A stretch of DNA of 64,000 nt from CAVSUR01 sp963731285 (GTDB lineage Bacteria > Actinomycetota > Actinomycetes > Streptosporangiales > Streptosporangiaceae): positions 248,001 to 312,000 of the forward strand of contig CAVSUR010000006.1 in assembly GCA_963731285.1 (NCBI GenBank). The letters are read 5' to 3'. Position numbers and translations under genes: made by a program. The number at the start of each line of letters is the position of its first letter. The first letter of the stretch is position 1. A model generated the notes under the pieces. That model had not been told where the DNA came from, did no database searches, and saw only the letters and a list, made by a program, of their open reading frames with translations. Shown in pieces: positions 9,430 to 17,302 of this stretch.

Positions 9430-10343
9430 CCGGCTGCGGTGTCGATGATGCCGGTCAGCGGCCCGCCTGCGGCGAACCGCGCCACGTTGTCCCGGATGCG
9501 GCGGGCCAGCAGCGCCTCGGCCATCTCCGGGGTGCTGGCCGAGTGCGGCGTGATGATGCAGTTCTCCAGCTGCCAGAGCGGATGGCCGTCCGGCAGCGGC
9601 TCGGGGTCGGTGACGTCCAGGCCGGCGCCGCCGACCGGCCCGGCCCGCAGTGCGGCCACCAGCGCGCCGGTGTCGACGTGCCGGCCGCGCGCGACGTTCA
9701 CCAGCCAGGCCCCGGGCGCCATCGCGGCCAGCTCGGCCGGCCCGATGATGCGCTCGGTGTCCGGGGTCAGCGCGAGGGCGAGGAACACCACCCGCGCTCC
9801 GGTCAGCGCCTCGCGCAGCGCGGACCGGGGCAGGGTGCGCGCCGCGCCGGGCATCGGGTCGGCGCCGCGCCGCACCACGGTGGCCGCGACCCGCATAGGC
9901 GCGAGCAGCCCGAGCAAGGCCGCAGTGATCCCGCCGGCGCCGAGGATCGTCACCGGCTGGTCGTACAGGGTCTGCCCGGCCGGCTGTCCCCACGACCGCG
10001 CGGCGATGCGCTGCGGCAGCCGGCGCAGGCCGGCCAGCGCGAGCGCCAGCGCCAGCTCGGCGACCGGCTCGGAGTAGGTGCCCTTCGCCGAGGTCCAGGC
10101 CCGGCCGTCGCCGAGCAGCCCGGCCGCGGCGAACCGGTCGATTCCGGCGGACGGGAGCTGCACCCACCGGGCCGAGCCGGTCACGGCGAGCGCGTCGCGC
10201 AGCCCGCCGATGTCGAAGGGATCCAGCCAGACGAGCGCGTCCGCGCCCGCCCCGACGGGCACCGGCTCGCCGCCGCCGTCCCTGATGGCCTGGCACGCGG
10301 CGTCTTGCGGGGAAGGACCGACAGCGATCCGGGGCGAGGTCAT
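9423..10343 (-). CDS. D-isomer-specific 2-hydroxyacid dehydrogenase
   Basis: A 306-residue NAD(P)-dependent dehydrogenase. The Rossmann motif is GAGGITAALLG; the conserved catalytic trio appears as Arg in NVARGRHVD, Glu in DVTDPEPLPDGHPLW and His in ITPHSAS. The family reduces 2-keto acids or oxidises D-2-hydroxy acids (glyoxylate/hydroxypyruvate reductases, phosphoglycerate dehydrogenase relatives); short forms like this lack a regulatory domain. I chose the ATG at 10343 giving MTSPRIAV. It is last in the minus-strand run from the corrinoid methyltransferase cluster, 121 bp after the DUF1638 gene, so it may handle a keto-acid side product, but the link is not proven. The gap contains an 18-bp tandem duplication (10429-10464). 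Confidence 0.85.
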   Translation of the reverse strand: MTSPRIAVGPSPQDAACQAIRDGGGEPVPVGAGADALVWLDPFDIGGLRDALAVTGSARWVQLPSAGIDRFAAAGLLGDGRAWTSAKGTYSEPVAELALALALAGLRRLPQRIAARSWGQPAGQTLYDQPVTILGAGGITAALLGLLAPMRVAATVVRRGADPMPGAARTLPRSALREALTGARVVFLALALTPDTERIIGPAELAAMAPGAWLVNVARGRHVDTGALVAALRAGPVGGAGLDVTDPEPLPDGHPLWQLENCIITPHSASTPEMAEALLARRIRDNVARFAAGGPLTGIIDTAAGY

Positions 10344-10464
10344 GATCAGCACCTTAGCCAGCCCGGGAGGTGTGCTCGCCCGTGCCCGGCGGGAATCAAA
10401 TGGCCGGCGGCCGAATGGCCCGGCGGGAAATCAGGCGCCCGGGCGGAATCAGGCGCCCGGGCGG

Positions 10465-11163
10465 TCAGGACAGGCCGGGCGCGCCCGGCAGCAGTGCCGC
10501 GAGCAGCTGCTCCAGCTCGCGTTCCAGCCCGCTGGTGCCGACGTCGAGCACGGTCAGCGGCAGCCCGAACCGCGCCGCGATCCGCGCCGCCGCCGCATCC
10601 AGGCCGGCGTCCCTGGCCTGCGCCAGCCACACCAGCCGCCGGTAGTGGCCGAAGTAGTCGGGCCACAGCCCGGGATGGCGGTCCAGCCCGAGCCCGGCCA
10701 GCACGGTGCGGTCGAAGCTGCGCACCAGGTAATCGGTCAGCACGTAGGTGCCGGGCTCGGTCTCGAACAGGGCCGCCAGCCGGCCCGCGCCGCCGAGCAC
10801 GTCGTAGCAGTGCAGCCCGGGCAGGCGGCGCAGGCCAAGCCGCGCGCAGACCTCGTCGAGGGCTCCGTAGCTGCCGCAGTCCGCGTACGCCACCGCTACC
10901 GGCAGGCCGCGGGCCAGCAGCGCGCTCGCAAGCCGCCCGGCCGCGGGGGCGATCCGCTCGGGCCGGTTGTGCAGCGCCGCGGGCAGCAGGTGCAGCTCCA
11001 CCGGCCAGCCGCGGCGGGCCGCGATCTCGCGGACATGGCCGCCGAGCGCCCCGCAGCCGATGACCGCGACCCGGGCCGGCTCGGCCGGGCCCGCATGTCC
11101 CGCGGCGGCCCCGTCCGCTTCAGCCCGGTGCCCGGCCGTGCTGTGCCCACCCGGACCGTCCAT
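10465..11163 (-). CDS. DUF1638-family protein of the corrinoid methyltransferase cluster
   Basis: About 232 residues from the ATG at 11163. The core starts at RVAVIGCGALGG and continues with ELHLLPAALHNRPERI, VAVAYADCGSYGALDEV, LPGLHCYDVLGG and TYVLTDYLVRSFDRTV. Conserved Cys residues in the CG, DCGS and HCYD motifs suggest metal or cofactor binding. This arrangement fits DUF1638 proteins, which recur next to MttB-type methyltransferases and corrinoid proteins; their biochemical role is not known to me. It lies 58 bp after the activase gene on the same strand. The first 27 residues are Gly/Ala-rich and may not be translated. Confidence 0.75.
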   Translation of the reverse strand: MDGPGGHSTAGHRAEADGAAAGHAGPAEPARVAVIGCGALGGHVREIAARRGWPVELHLLPAALHNRPERIAPAAGRLASALLARGLPVAVAYADCGSYGALDEVCARLGLRRLPGLHCYDVLGGAGRLAALFETEPGTYVLTDYLVRSFDRTVLAGLGLDRHPGLWPDYFGHYRRLVWLAQARDAGLDAAAARIAARFGLPLTVLDVGTSGLERELEQLLAALLPGAPGLS

Positions 11164-11221
11164 GTCCACGCGGTTCACGTCCGGGCCGCTCACCTCCGCG
11201 CCGTTCCGGTCCGGCTCCGGC

Positions 11222-13090
11222 TCAGGCCGGGAACTGCAGCTGGTCGACGAAGGCGTCGTTGAACTCGGCCCGGTCCGACAGCTCGACATACCGCACCTCC
11301 TCCAGCAGCGCCAGCGCCGCGGCTCGCTCCCGCACCGACAGCAGCGCCATCTTCGCCCCCTCGCCCGCCACGTTCCCCGCGCTGATCACCCGCACCGCCG
11401 GCAGCCTCGGCACCAGGCCGAGCCGGATCGCGCTGGCCGGGGACAGGTAGCTGCCGAACGACCCGGCCAGCAGCACCTGGGCCAGCTCCCCGGGAGTCAC
11501 GCCGGCCTCGGCCAGCAGGATGTTCCAGCCGGTCGCGATCGCGGCCTTGGCGAACTGGAGTTCCCGCACGTCCCGTTGGGACAGGTACACCGAGTGCTCC
11601 GCGTCGCCGGGCTCGCCGAGCCAGTGCAGCACGAAGATCCGTTCGGCCCCGAGGCGGGTCAGCCGGCCCGCCAGCCCGGGGGCCAGCGCGACCGCCTCGT
11701 CCTCGGGCACGAACCGCCCGGATGAGTCCAGCAGGCCCACCCGGACCAGCTCGGCCACCGCGTCGACCAGGCCTGAGCCGCACAGCCCGGCGGCCGGAAC
11801 GTCCCCGATGACCTGCAGCTCAAGTCCCGCGGCGGACAGCGAGACGACCTCGATCGCGCCGTCGGCGGCGCGCATGCCGCACCGGATCGCCGCGCCCTCG
11901 AACGCCGGGCCGGCCGGGGCCGCGGTGGCCAGCAGCCAGTCCCGGCTGCCCAGCACGATCTCGCAGTTGGTGCCGATGTCGATGAACAGCCGGGTCCGCG
12001 CGTCCCGGTTCATCCCGGTGGCCAGCAGCCCGGAGGTGATGTCGCCGCCCACGTAGGCACCGAACGCGGGGAACACGAACGCCCGGGCCCGCGGGTGCAC
12101 ATCCACCCCGACGTCGGCCGCCAGCACCTCGGGCAGCAGCCGCGCGGACATGATGAACGGTGCCACCCCGAGCGGCTCGGGATCCACGCCGAGGGCCAGG
12201 TGGGTCATGGTGGCGTTGCCGGCGACGGCGATCTCGCACACCTCCGGCGGGCTGACCCCGCCCGCGTCGCAGACCTCGGCGGCCAGCTCGGCCAGTGTCT
12301 TGTGCGCCAGCCCGGTCAGCCGCTCCAGCGCGCCGGCGTCCAGCATCACCGCGCTGATCCGGGTGATGACGTCCGCGCCGAATGGCTGCTGCGCGTTCAG
12401 CCGGGAGGACACCGCCAGCGGCGTGCCGGTGGACAGGTCGAGCAGCGTCGCGACCACGGTGGTGGTGCCGAGGTCAAACGCGATCCCGTAGCACCGGTCC
12501 GTGGTGTCCCCGGCCTGCACGTCGATCAGCACGTCGTCGGCGATCACTGCGGTGATCTTGTAGTCGGCGGCGCGCAGCACCCGGCCGACGGTGCGCAGCA
12601 CGGCCAGGTCAGTGCGCAGCTCAAGATCGTCCAGGGCGGCCAGCACCCGCTCGGTGTCGGTCTGCTGGTCGCCGAGCGAGGGCTCGGCCAGCTCCAGGTA
12701 GCGCTTCTGCACGGCCGGCCGCAAGATCACCTGGCGGCCGACCCCCACCGTGGCGGCCTTCGGCCGGGTCGTCAGCGGAGGTACCTCGACCTGGAGGGCC
12801 TCGGTGGCGAGTGCCCGGCAGGCCAGCCGCCATCCCGCGCGCAGCTCGTCGGCGGAGAACGCGCGGGCGTCCAGCGCCGACGCGGGTACCCGGCCGCCGG
12901 TCACCTTGATCTTGCACTTCTTGCAGGTGCCGTGGCCTCCGCAGGTCGAGTCGATGGCGATGCCATTCCAGCTCGCCGCGTCGAAGACCGTGACGCCGGG
13001 CGGGACCCGGACCCGGGCCCCGCCCGGCCTGAAGACCAGGTCGACCCGGGCGGGCTGGACGGCATCCGGTCCCGGCGGAGCGCCGGTCAT
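11222..13090 (-). CDS. Reductive activator of corrinoid proteins, ferredoxin plus ASKHA ATPase (RACo-like)
   Basis: A 622-residue protein. Residues about 15-90 form a [2Fe-2S] ferredoxin domain with cysteines in STCGGHGTCKKCKI. The rest is an actin-like ATPase of the RACo/DUF4445 type with phosphate motifs FDLGTTTVVATLLD and IDIGTNCEIVLG, and ends in LLAGSFGSYLSP and SAGNVAGEGAKMALLS. Such proteins use ATP hydrolysis to reduce inactive Co(II) corrinoid proteins back to Co(I), repairing accidental oxidation. The start ATG overlaps the stop of the upstream methyltransferase by 4 bp, showing translational coupling. Its presence indicates that the neighbouring corrinoid protein is a working methyl carrier. 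Confidence 0.9.
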   Translation of the reverse strand: MTGAPPGPDAVQPARVDLVFRPGGARVRVPPGVTVFDAASWNGIAIDSTCGGHGTCKKCKIKVTGGRVPASALDARAFSADELRAGWRLACRALATEALQVEVPPLTTRPKAATVGVGRQVILRPAVQKRYLELAEPSLGDQQTDTERVLAALDDLELRTDLAVLRTVGRVLRAADYKITAVIADDVLIDVQAGDTTDRCYGIAFDLGTTTVVATLLDLSTGTPLAVSSRLNAQQPFGADVITRISAVMLDAGALERLTGLAHKTLAELAAEVCDAGGVSPPEVCEIAVAGNATMTHLALGVDPEPLGVAPFIMSARLLPEVLAADVGVDVHPRARAFVFPAFGAYVGGDITSGLLATGMNRDARTRLFIDIGTNCEIVLGSRDWLLATAAPAGPAFEGAAIRCGMRAADGAIEVVSLSAAGLELQVIGDVPAAGLCGSGLVDAVAELVRVGLLDSSGRFVPEDEAVALAPGLAGRLTRLGAERIFVLHWLGEPGDAEHSVYLSQRDVRELQFAKAAIATGWNILLAEAGVTPGELAQVLLAGSFGSYLSPASAIRLGLVPRLPAVRVISAGNVAGEGAKMALLSVRERAAALALLEEVRYVELSDRAEFNDAFVDQLQFPA

Positions 13091-14016
13091 GGCGCGCCCG
13101 GTGCCGGCCCGGCCTGCGGCTGCCCGGCCTGGGCTCCCACGGCCTGCTCAGCCTGCCGTGCCTGCTCGGCCTGCTGGGCCCGGTGCGCGGCGATCCAGGC
13201 CGCGCCCCACGGATCACGGTCCAGCAGCAGGTCGGCCGCCTTGACCGCGCGGACCAGCTGCGGCGAGCGGGCGTCCATGATCGCGCTGGTCAGCCCGCTG
13301 GTAATGGCTATCGGCAGGAACGCGGCGCCGATCGAGGGGCGGTCCGGCATTCCGAACGAGACGTTGGACGCCCCCAGGGTCATGTTGACCCCGAACTCCG
13401 CCCGGATCAGCGCGATCGTCTCCAGCGTGCGCAGCACCAGCGTGGTATCCGCGCCGACCGGCATGGCCAGCGGATCGATCACGATGTCGGCGACGTCCAT
13501 GCCGTACTTCCCGGTCGCCACCTCGATGATCTTGCCGGTGAGCTCCAGCCGCCTGGCCGGCTCCAGCGGGATCTCGTCCTCGTCATTGGGCAGTGCAATC
13601 ACCGCGGCGCCGTGCGCCTTGACCAGCGGCAAGATCGCGTCCAGCCGGTCGTCCTCGGCGGTCACCGAGTTGACCAGGGCCTTGCCCTCGTAGGCGGCCA
13701 GCCCGGCCGCCAGCACCTCGATGATGGAGGAGTCCAGGCACAGCGGCAGGTCGGTCAGTCCCTGCACCAGCCTGACGGCGGCGATCATCAGCTCGGTCTC
13801 GTCAGCCAGCGGCGCGCCCATGTTGATGTCGAGCACCATCGCGCCGCCCGCGGCCTGCTGCGCGACGTCGATCTCGAGCCGGGACAGATCGCCGTGCCGC
13901 AGCTGCTCCTGGAAGAGCTTGCGCCCGGTCGGGTTGATCCGCTCGCCGATGATGCAGAACGGACGTTCCGGCCCGATGACGACCTCGCTGGTGCGCGAGC
14001 GCAGCACCGTCTCCAT
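13087..14016 (-). CDS. Methyltetrahydrofolate:corrinoid methyltransferase (pterin-binding MeTr family)
   Basis: 309 residues with a dihydropteroate-synthase-like TIM barrel: IIGERINPTGRK near the start, VLDINMGAPLADE, PLCLDSSIIEVLAAGL, ALVNSVTAEDD, DIVIDPLAMPVG and TLGASNVSFGMPDR. This is the MeTr/MtgA/AcsE class that moves methyl groups between a corrinoid protein and tetrahydrofolate. In this cluster it most likely takes methyl from the corrinoid carrier to make methyl-H4folate. The C-terminal 30 residues are Ala/Gln-rich and not conserved. It follows the corrinoid protein gene by 32 bp and overlaps the activase by 4 bp. Confidence 0.9.
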   Translation of the reverse strand: METVLRSRTSEVVIGPERPFCIIGERINPTGRKLFQEQLRHGDLSRLEIDVAQQAAGGAMVLDINMGAPLADETELMIAAVRLVQGLTDLPLCLDSSIIEVLAAGLAAYEGKALVNSVTAEDDRLDAILPLVKAHGAAVIALPNDEDEIPLEPARRLELTGKIIEVATGKYGMDVADIVIDPLAMPVGADTTLVLRTLETIALIRAEFGVNMTLGASNVSFGMPDRPSIGAAFLPIAITSGLTSAIMDARSPQLVRAVKAADLLLDRDPWGAAWIAAHRAQQAEQARQAEQAVGAQAGQPQAGPAPGAP

Positions 14017-14048
14017 CAGCGTCGCCCCTCGGCTGTCTCGTCGGCTGG

Positions 14049-14714
14049 CTAGGCGGGCGCCGCGGCGCGCCGTCCGGCCAGCAGTTCCTTGGCCCGCGCG
14101 ACGGCGGCCGACGCGTCGGCCGCGTATCCGTCAGCCCCGACCACATCGGCGTACTCCTGCGTCACCGGCGCGCCGCCGACCATGACGATGACCTGGTCGC
14201 GCAGCCCGGCCTTGGTCAGCGCGTTAATGTTCGCCTTGAACATCGGCATCGTCGTGGTCAGGAATGCGGAGAACCCGACGATGTCGGGCTGGTGCTCGGT
14301 GATCGCGGTCACGAACTTCTCCGGGGCGACCTGGACGCCGAGGTCGATGACCTCGAAGCCGGCTCCCTCGAACATGATGTTGACCAGGTTCTTGCCGATG
14401 TCGTGCACATCTCCCTTGACCGTGCCCATGACGATCTTGCCGATGGTCTGGGCCCCGGTCTCCGCCAGCAGCGGCCGCAGGATCTCCAGCGCCCCGGCCA
14501 TGGCCTTGCCGGCGATCAGCATCTCAGGGACGAAGAAGTCACCGCGCTCGAACCTGGCCCCGACCTCCTCCAGCGACGGGATCAGCGCCTCGTACAGCAG
14601 GGTCTCCGGGCCCAGCCCCATCTCCAGGCCCGCCTTGGTCAGGGCCAGCACCTCCGGGGCGTTGCCCACCAGCGTCAGGTCGTAGAGCTGACGCAGCAGC
14701 TCCTCTTCGGTCAT
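14049..14714 (-). CDS. Corrinoid (B12-binding) methyl carrier protein
   Basis: 221 residues with the two-part structure of MtbC/MtmC/MttC-type carriers. The N-terminal helical cap (residues about 1-85) resembles the methionine synthase cap. The Rossmann domain has the cobalt-ligand motif as GDVHDIGKNLV (Asp-x-His-x-x-Gly), then GFSAFLTTT (Ser-x-Leu) and VGGAPV (Gly-Gly). It carries the methyl group on cobalamin between the MttB-type enzyme and the folate methyltransferase. The start overlaps the stop of the IclR regulator gene as ATGA, so regulator and carrier are co-transcribed. Confidence 0.93.
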   Translation of the reverse strand: MTEEELLRQLYDLTLVGNAPEVLALTKAGLEMGLGPETLLYEALIPSLEEVGARFERGDFFVPEMLIAGKAMAGALEILRPLLAETGAQTIGKIVMGTVKGDVHDIGKNLVNIMFEGAGFEVIDLGVQVAPEKFVTAITEHQPDIVGFSAFLTTTMPMFKANINALTKAGLRDQVIVMVGGAPVTQEYADVVGADGYAADASAAVARAKELLAGRRAAAPA

Positions 14715-15601
14715 GCGGCACCCTCTTTCAAGTTTCCCGGCAGGCTCCCGGCCGCCCGGGCTCTCCTCGTCGGGCTCCCGGCTCCCGGTGCCGGTGCGGA
14801 GATCCGCGCGGCCGGGTCCGGGAGAGCCGGCGCCGCTGATGAGACGGGAGCCGACCCGCGGCCGAGGACTGCCGACAGCGCGGCGGCCTGGACCGTGCAG
14901 GCGGCGGCGACCGCCGCGATCCGGGCGCTTTCCAGCCGGGAGGCAGGCCCGCTCACCGACACCGCCGCGATGACGGCACCGCCGCCGCGGCGCACCGGTG
15001 CGGCCACGGCGACCAGGCCGGGTTCCAGCTCGGCGTCGGTGACCGCGTAGCCGCAGTCGCGCACGGCGGCCAGCTCGGCGGCGAGGACGGCCCGGCTGGT
15101 GATGGTGCGCGGGGTGCGCCGCTCCAGCCGGCCCGGGGGCAGCGCCGCCGCGCCGAAGGCCAGCAGCACCTTGCCGAGCGCCGCGCAGTGCGCCGGCACC
15201 GACAGGCCCAGCCAGTTCGTGCCGCCGATGAGGTAGGTGCTGTCCACCTGGGCGATCTGCTCGACCAGGCCGTGGTCGCGGGCGACGCCGAGGTTCACGG
15301 TCTCGCCGGTCTGCGCGCCGAGCTCGTCCAGGATCGGCTGGGCCGCGCTGACCAGGTCGGCCTCGGCCCCGCCGCGCCAGGCGTAGGAGATGAACACCTC
15401 GCCCGGCGCGAACCGGCCGGAGCGGTCGCGGCGGATCAGCCCGTTGCGCTCCAGCGCCATCAGCAGCCGGGAGGTTGTGGACTTGGCCAGGCCGGTGACC
15501 GCGGTCAGCTCGGTGAACGTGACCGGCTCGGGGCCGTGCACCACCGTGAGCAGCAGCTGCGCAGCCCGGTCTACCGCCTGCGTCCCGCTCGGGCTGCTCA
15601 C
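14711..15601 (-). CDS. IclR-family transcriptional regulator of the methyltransferase cluster
   Basis: 296 residues from the GTG at 15601, which has a GAGGGGG ribosome site; an upstream extension is open but lacks homology. Residues about 10-70 form the winged helix (QAVDRAAQLLLTV, FTELTAVTGLAKSTTSRLLMALERNGLI). The rest is the IclR effector domain (VNLGVARDHGLVEQIAQVDS, LSVPAHCAALGKVLLAF, GYAVTDAELEPGLVAVAAPV). It is first in the minus-strand operon and divergent from the MttB gene, with palindromes in the gap, so it very likely controls both arms and itself. The inducer may be the methylated substrate. About 40 Ala/Pro-rich residues extend the C-terminus. Confidence 0.88.
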   Translation of the reverse strand: MSSPSGTQAVDRAAQLLLTVVHGPEPVTFTELTAVTGLAKSTTSRLLMALERNGLIRRDRSGRFAPGEVFISYAWRGGAEADLVSAAQPILDELGAQTGETVNLGVARDHGLVEQIAQVDSTYLIGGTNWLGLSVPAHCAALGKVLLAFGAAALPPGRLERRTPRTITSRAVLAAELAAVRDCGYAVTDAELEPGLVAVAAPVRRGGGAVIAAVSVSGPASRLESARIAAVAAACTVQAAALSAVLGRGSAPVSSAAPALPDPAARISAPAPGAGSPTRRARAAGSLPGNLKEGAA

Positions 15602-15721
15602 CGCCGCCCCCCTCACCGCTATGTCGTGCCGCCCCGCCGCGGCGGCCCAGGGGGTACCGCCGCCGCGCTGCGGCCCGCTGCGCCGCACAAAGTGCCGGCC
15701 GGCACCTGAGCCCGCGTCACT

Positions 15722-15764
15722 AGTTCCATGTTACGGAACTTAGTTCTACGATGTGATCGTAGAA
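15722..15764. promoter_or_regulatory. Palindromic operator region between iclR-type gene and mttB-type gene
   Basis: Two inverted repeats lie side by side in the only non-coding gap of the cluster. AGTTCC (15722-15727) pairs with GGAACT (15735-15740). TTCTACGAT (15744-15752) pairs perfectly with ATCGTAGAA (15756-15764) around a 3-base centre. A smaller GAACT-T-AGTTC repeat (15736-15746) bridges them. The region is also markedly AT-richer than its surroundings. Half-sites and spacing suit IclR-family dimers, and the divergent layout supports control of both promoters. Confidence 0.65.
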
Positions 15765-15833
15765 TCCGTGCTTTACCGGGTCAAGGCCGCCTGTCTGCGC
15801 CCGACAGGCGGATCGCTATCAGCCGAGGTGGCC

Positions 15834-17273
15834 ATGTTCCGCAACCGGATGCCCCGCTACGAGATCCTGTCGCCGGGCGCGGTCGAGGTTCTCGACCAAG
15901 GCTGGCGGCGGCTGGTGTCGGAAATCGGCGTGCAGTTCGCCAAGCCGGAGGCGGTCGAGCTGTTCCGCGCGGCCGGCCAGAAGGCGGACGGGGACGTGGT
16001 GAAGCTGGATCCGGAGTTCGTGCTCGAGCAGGTGGCCAGAGCACCGCGCGAGTTCGACGTCCAGGCCCGCAACCCCGCCCGCAGCGTGCACATCGGCGGC
16101 GACGAGATGGTGTTCAGCGCGGTCTACGGGTCCCCGTTCGTGCGCGAGGGCGACGTCCGCCGGGATGCGACGATGGATGATTTCCGGCGGCTGGCCATGC
16201 TGGCCCAGTCGTTCGGCGAGCTGGACTCGGCCGGGGGAGTGATCTGCGAGCCGAACGACGCCCCGCTGGATTCCCGGCACCTGGACATGATCTACGCTCT
16301 GCAGACCCTGACCGACAAGATCTACATGGGCAACGTCGTCTCCGGGCCGAACGCGGCCGACACGATCGCGATGACCGAGATCCTGTTCGGCGGCCGGGCG
16401 GCCATCGAGCAGACTCCGGCCACGATCTCGCTGATCAACTGCAACTCGCCGCTGCGCTGGGACGACCGGATGCTGGACGCCCAGTTCGAGTACTGCGCCG
16501 CGAACCAGCCGGTGGTGCTGACCCCATTCCTGCTGATGGGAGCGATGTCGCCGGTCACGATCCCGGCCGCGCTGGTGCAGCAGCTGGCCGAGGCCCTGGC
16601 CGGGATCGCGCTCGCGCAGCTGATCAGGCCCGGCTGCCCGGTGATCTTCGGCTCATTCCTGTCCAACATCGACATGCAGTCAGGCTCGCCCAGCTTCGGC
16701 ACCCCCGAGTCCGCCCTCGGCCTGCTGTGCACCGGGCAGCTGGCCCGGCACTTCGGGCTGCCGTTCCGCACCGGGGGCGGGCTGAACTCCAGCCAGACCT
16801 GCGACGCGCAGGCCGCGTACGAGTCGCTGATGACGCTGCTCCCCACGTTCCTGGCCGGCACCAACTTCGTGATGCACGCGGCGGGCTGGCTGGAGGGCGG
16901 CCTGGTGTCCTGCTTCGAGAAGTTCATCGTGGACATCGAGCTGCTGCGGATGCTGCGGGTCGAGTTCACGCCGCTGGAGATCGACGAGGCGTCGCTGGCG
17001 TTCGGCGCGCACGAAGAGGTCGGCCACGGCGGTCATTTCCTCGGTGCCGCGCACACGATGGAGCGGTTCCGCGAGTGCTTCTACCGGCCGCTGCTGTCCT
17101 CGACGTCCAACTATGAGCGCTGGCTGAAGCAGGGGGGCAAGGACGCCGCCGCGCGGGCCGGCGAGATCTGCGCCAAGACGCTGGAGTCCTACCAGCCGCC
17201 GCCGCTGGACGAGGCGGTGCGCGCCGAGCTGGAGGAGTACGTGACCCGCCGCCGGGCCGAGCTGGGCGACTGA
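15834..17273 (+). CDS. MttB-family (trimethylamine/betaine-type) corrinoid methyltransferase, non-pyrrolysine
   Basis: 479 residues from the ATG at 15834, preceded by GAGGTGG; the frame stays open upstream to 15753, but that part overlaps the operator. The protein shows the family hallmarks RMPRYEILSPGAVEVLDQGW, DFRRLAMLAQSF, MGNVVSGPNAADTIAM, ISLINCNSPLRWD, VVLTPFLLMGAMSPVTI, GQLARHFGLPFRTGGG and a C-terminal HEEVGHGGHFLGAAHTMERF. Archaeal MttB reads an in-frame UAG as pyrrolysine; here there is none, placing the gene in the non-Pyl group to which glycine betaine, proline betaine and carnitine methyltransferases belong. It should transfer one methyl group of a quaternary amine to the corrinoid protein encoded divergently. 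The actual substrate cannot be read from the sequence. Confidence 0.92.
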   Translation: MFRNRMPRYEILSPGAVEVLDQGWRRLVSEIGVQFAKPEAVELFRAAGQKADGDVVKLDPEFVLEQVARAPREFDVQARNPARSVHIGGDEMVFSAVYGSPFVREGDVRRDATMDDFRRLAMLAQSFGELDSAGGVICEPNDAPLDSRHLDMIYALQTLTDKIYMGNVVSGPNAADTIAMTEILFGGRAAIEQTPATISLINCNSPLRWDDRMLDAQFEYCAANQPVVLTPFLLMGAMSPVTIPAALVQQLAEALAGIALAQLIRPGCPVIFGSFLSNIDMQSGSPSFGTPESALGLLCTGQLARHFGLPFRTGGGLNSSQTCDAQAAYESLMTLLPTFLAGTNFVMHAAGWLEGGLVSCFEKFIVDIELLRMLRVEFTPLEIDEASLAFGAHEEVGHGGHFLGAAHTMERFRECFYRPLLSSTSNYERWLKQGGKDAAARAGEICAKTLESYQPPPLDEAVRAELEEYVTRRRAELGD

Positions 17274-17302
17274 GCCCGGCCCGGCGGCCCCGGCCACGGC
17301 GG

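Noticed and set aside
10429..10464. 18-bp tandem repeat as a regulatory site
   Set aside because: Two copies in the gap after the DUF1638 gene look like simple slippage; no dyad symmetry beyond the GC-rich core was convincing.
15834..17273. Pyrrolysine-encoding MttB
   Set aside because: The frame is open throughout with no internal TAG, so it belongs to the non-Pyl subgroup.
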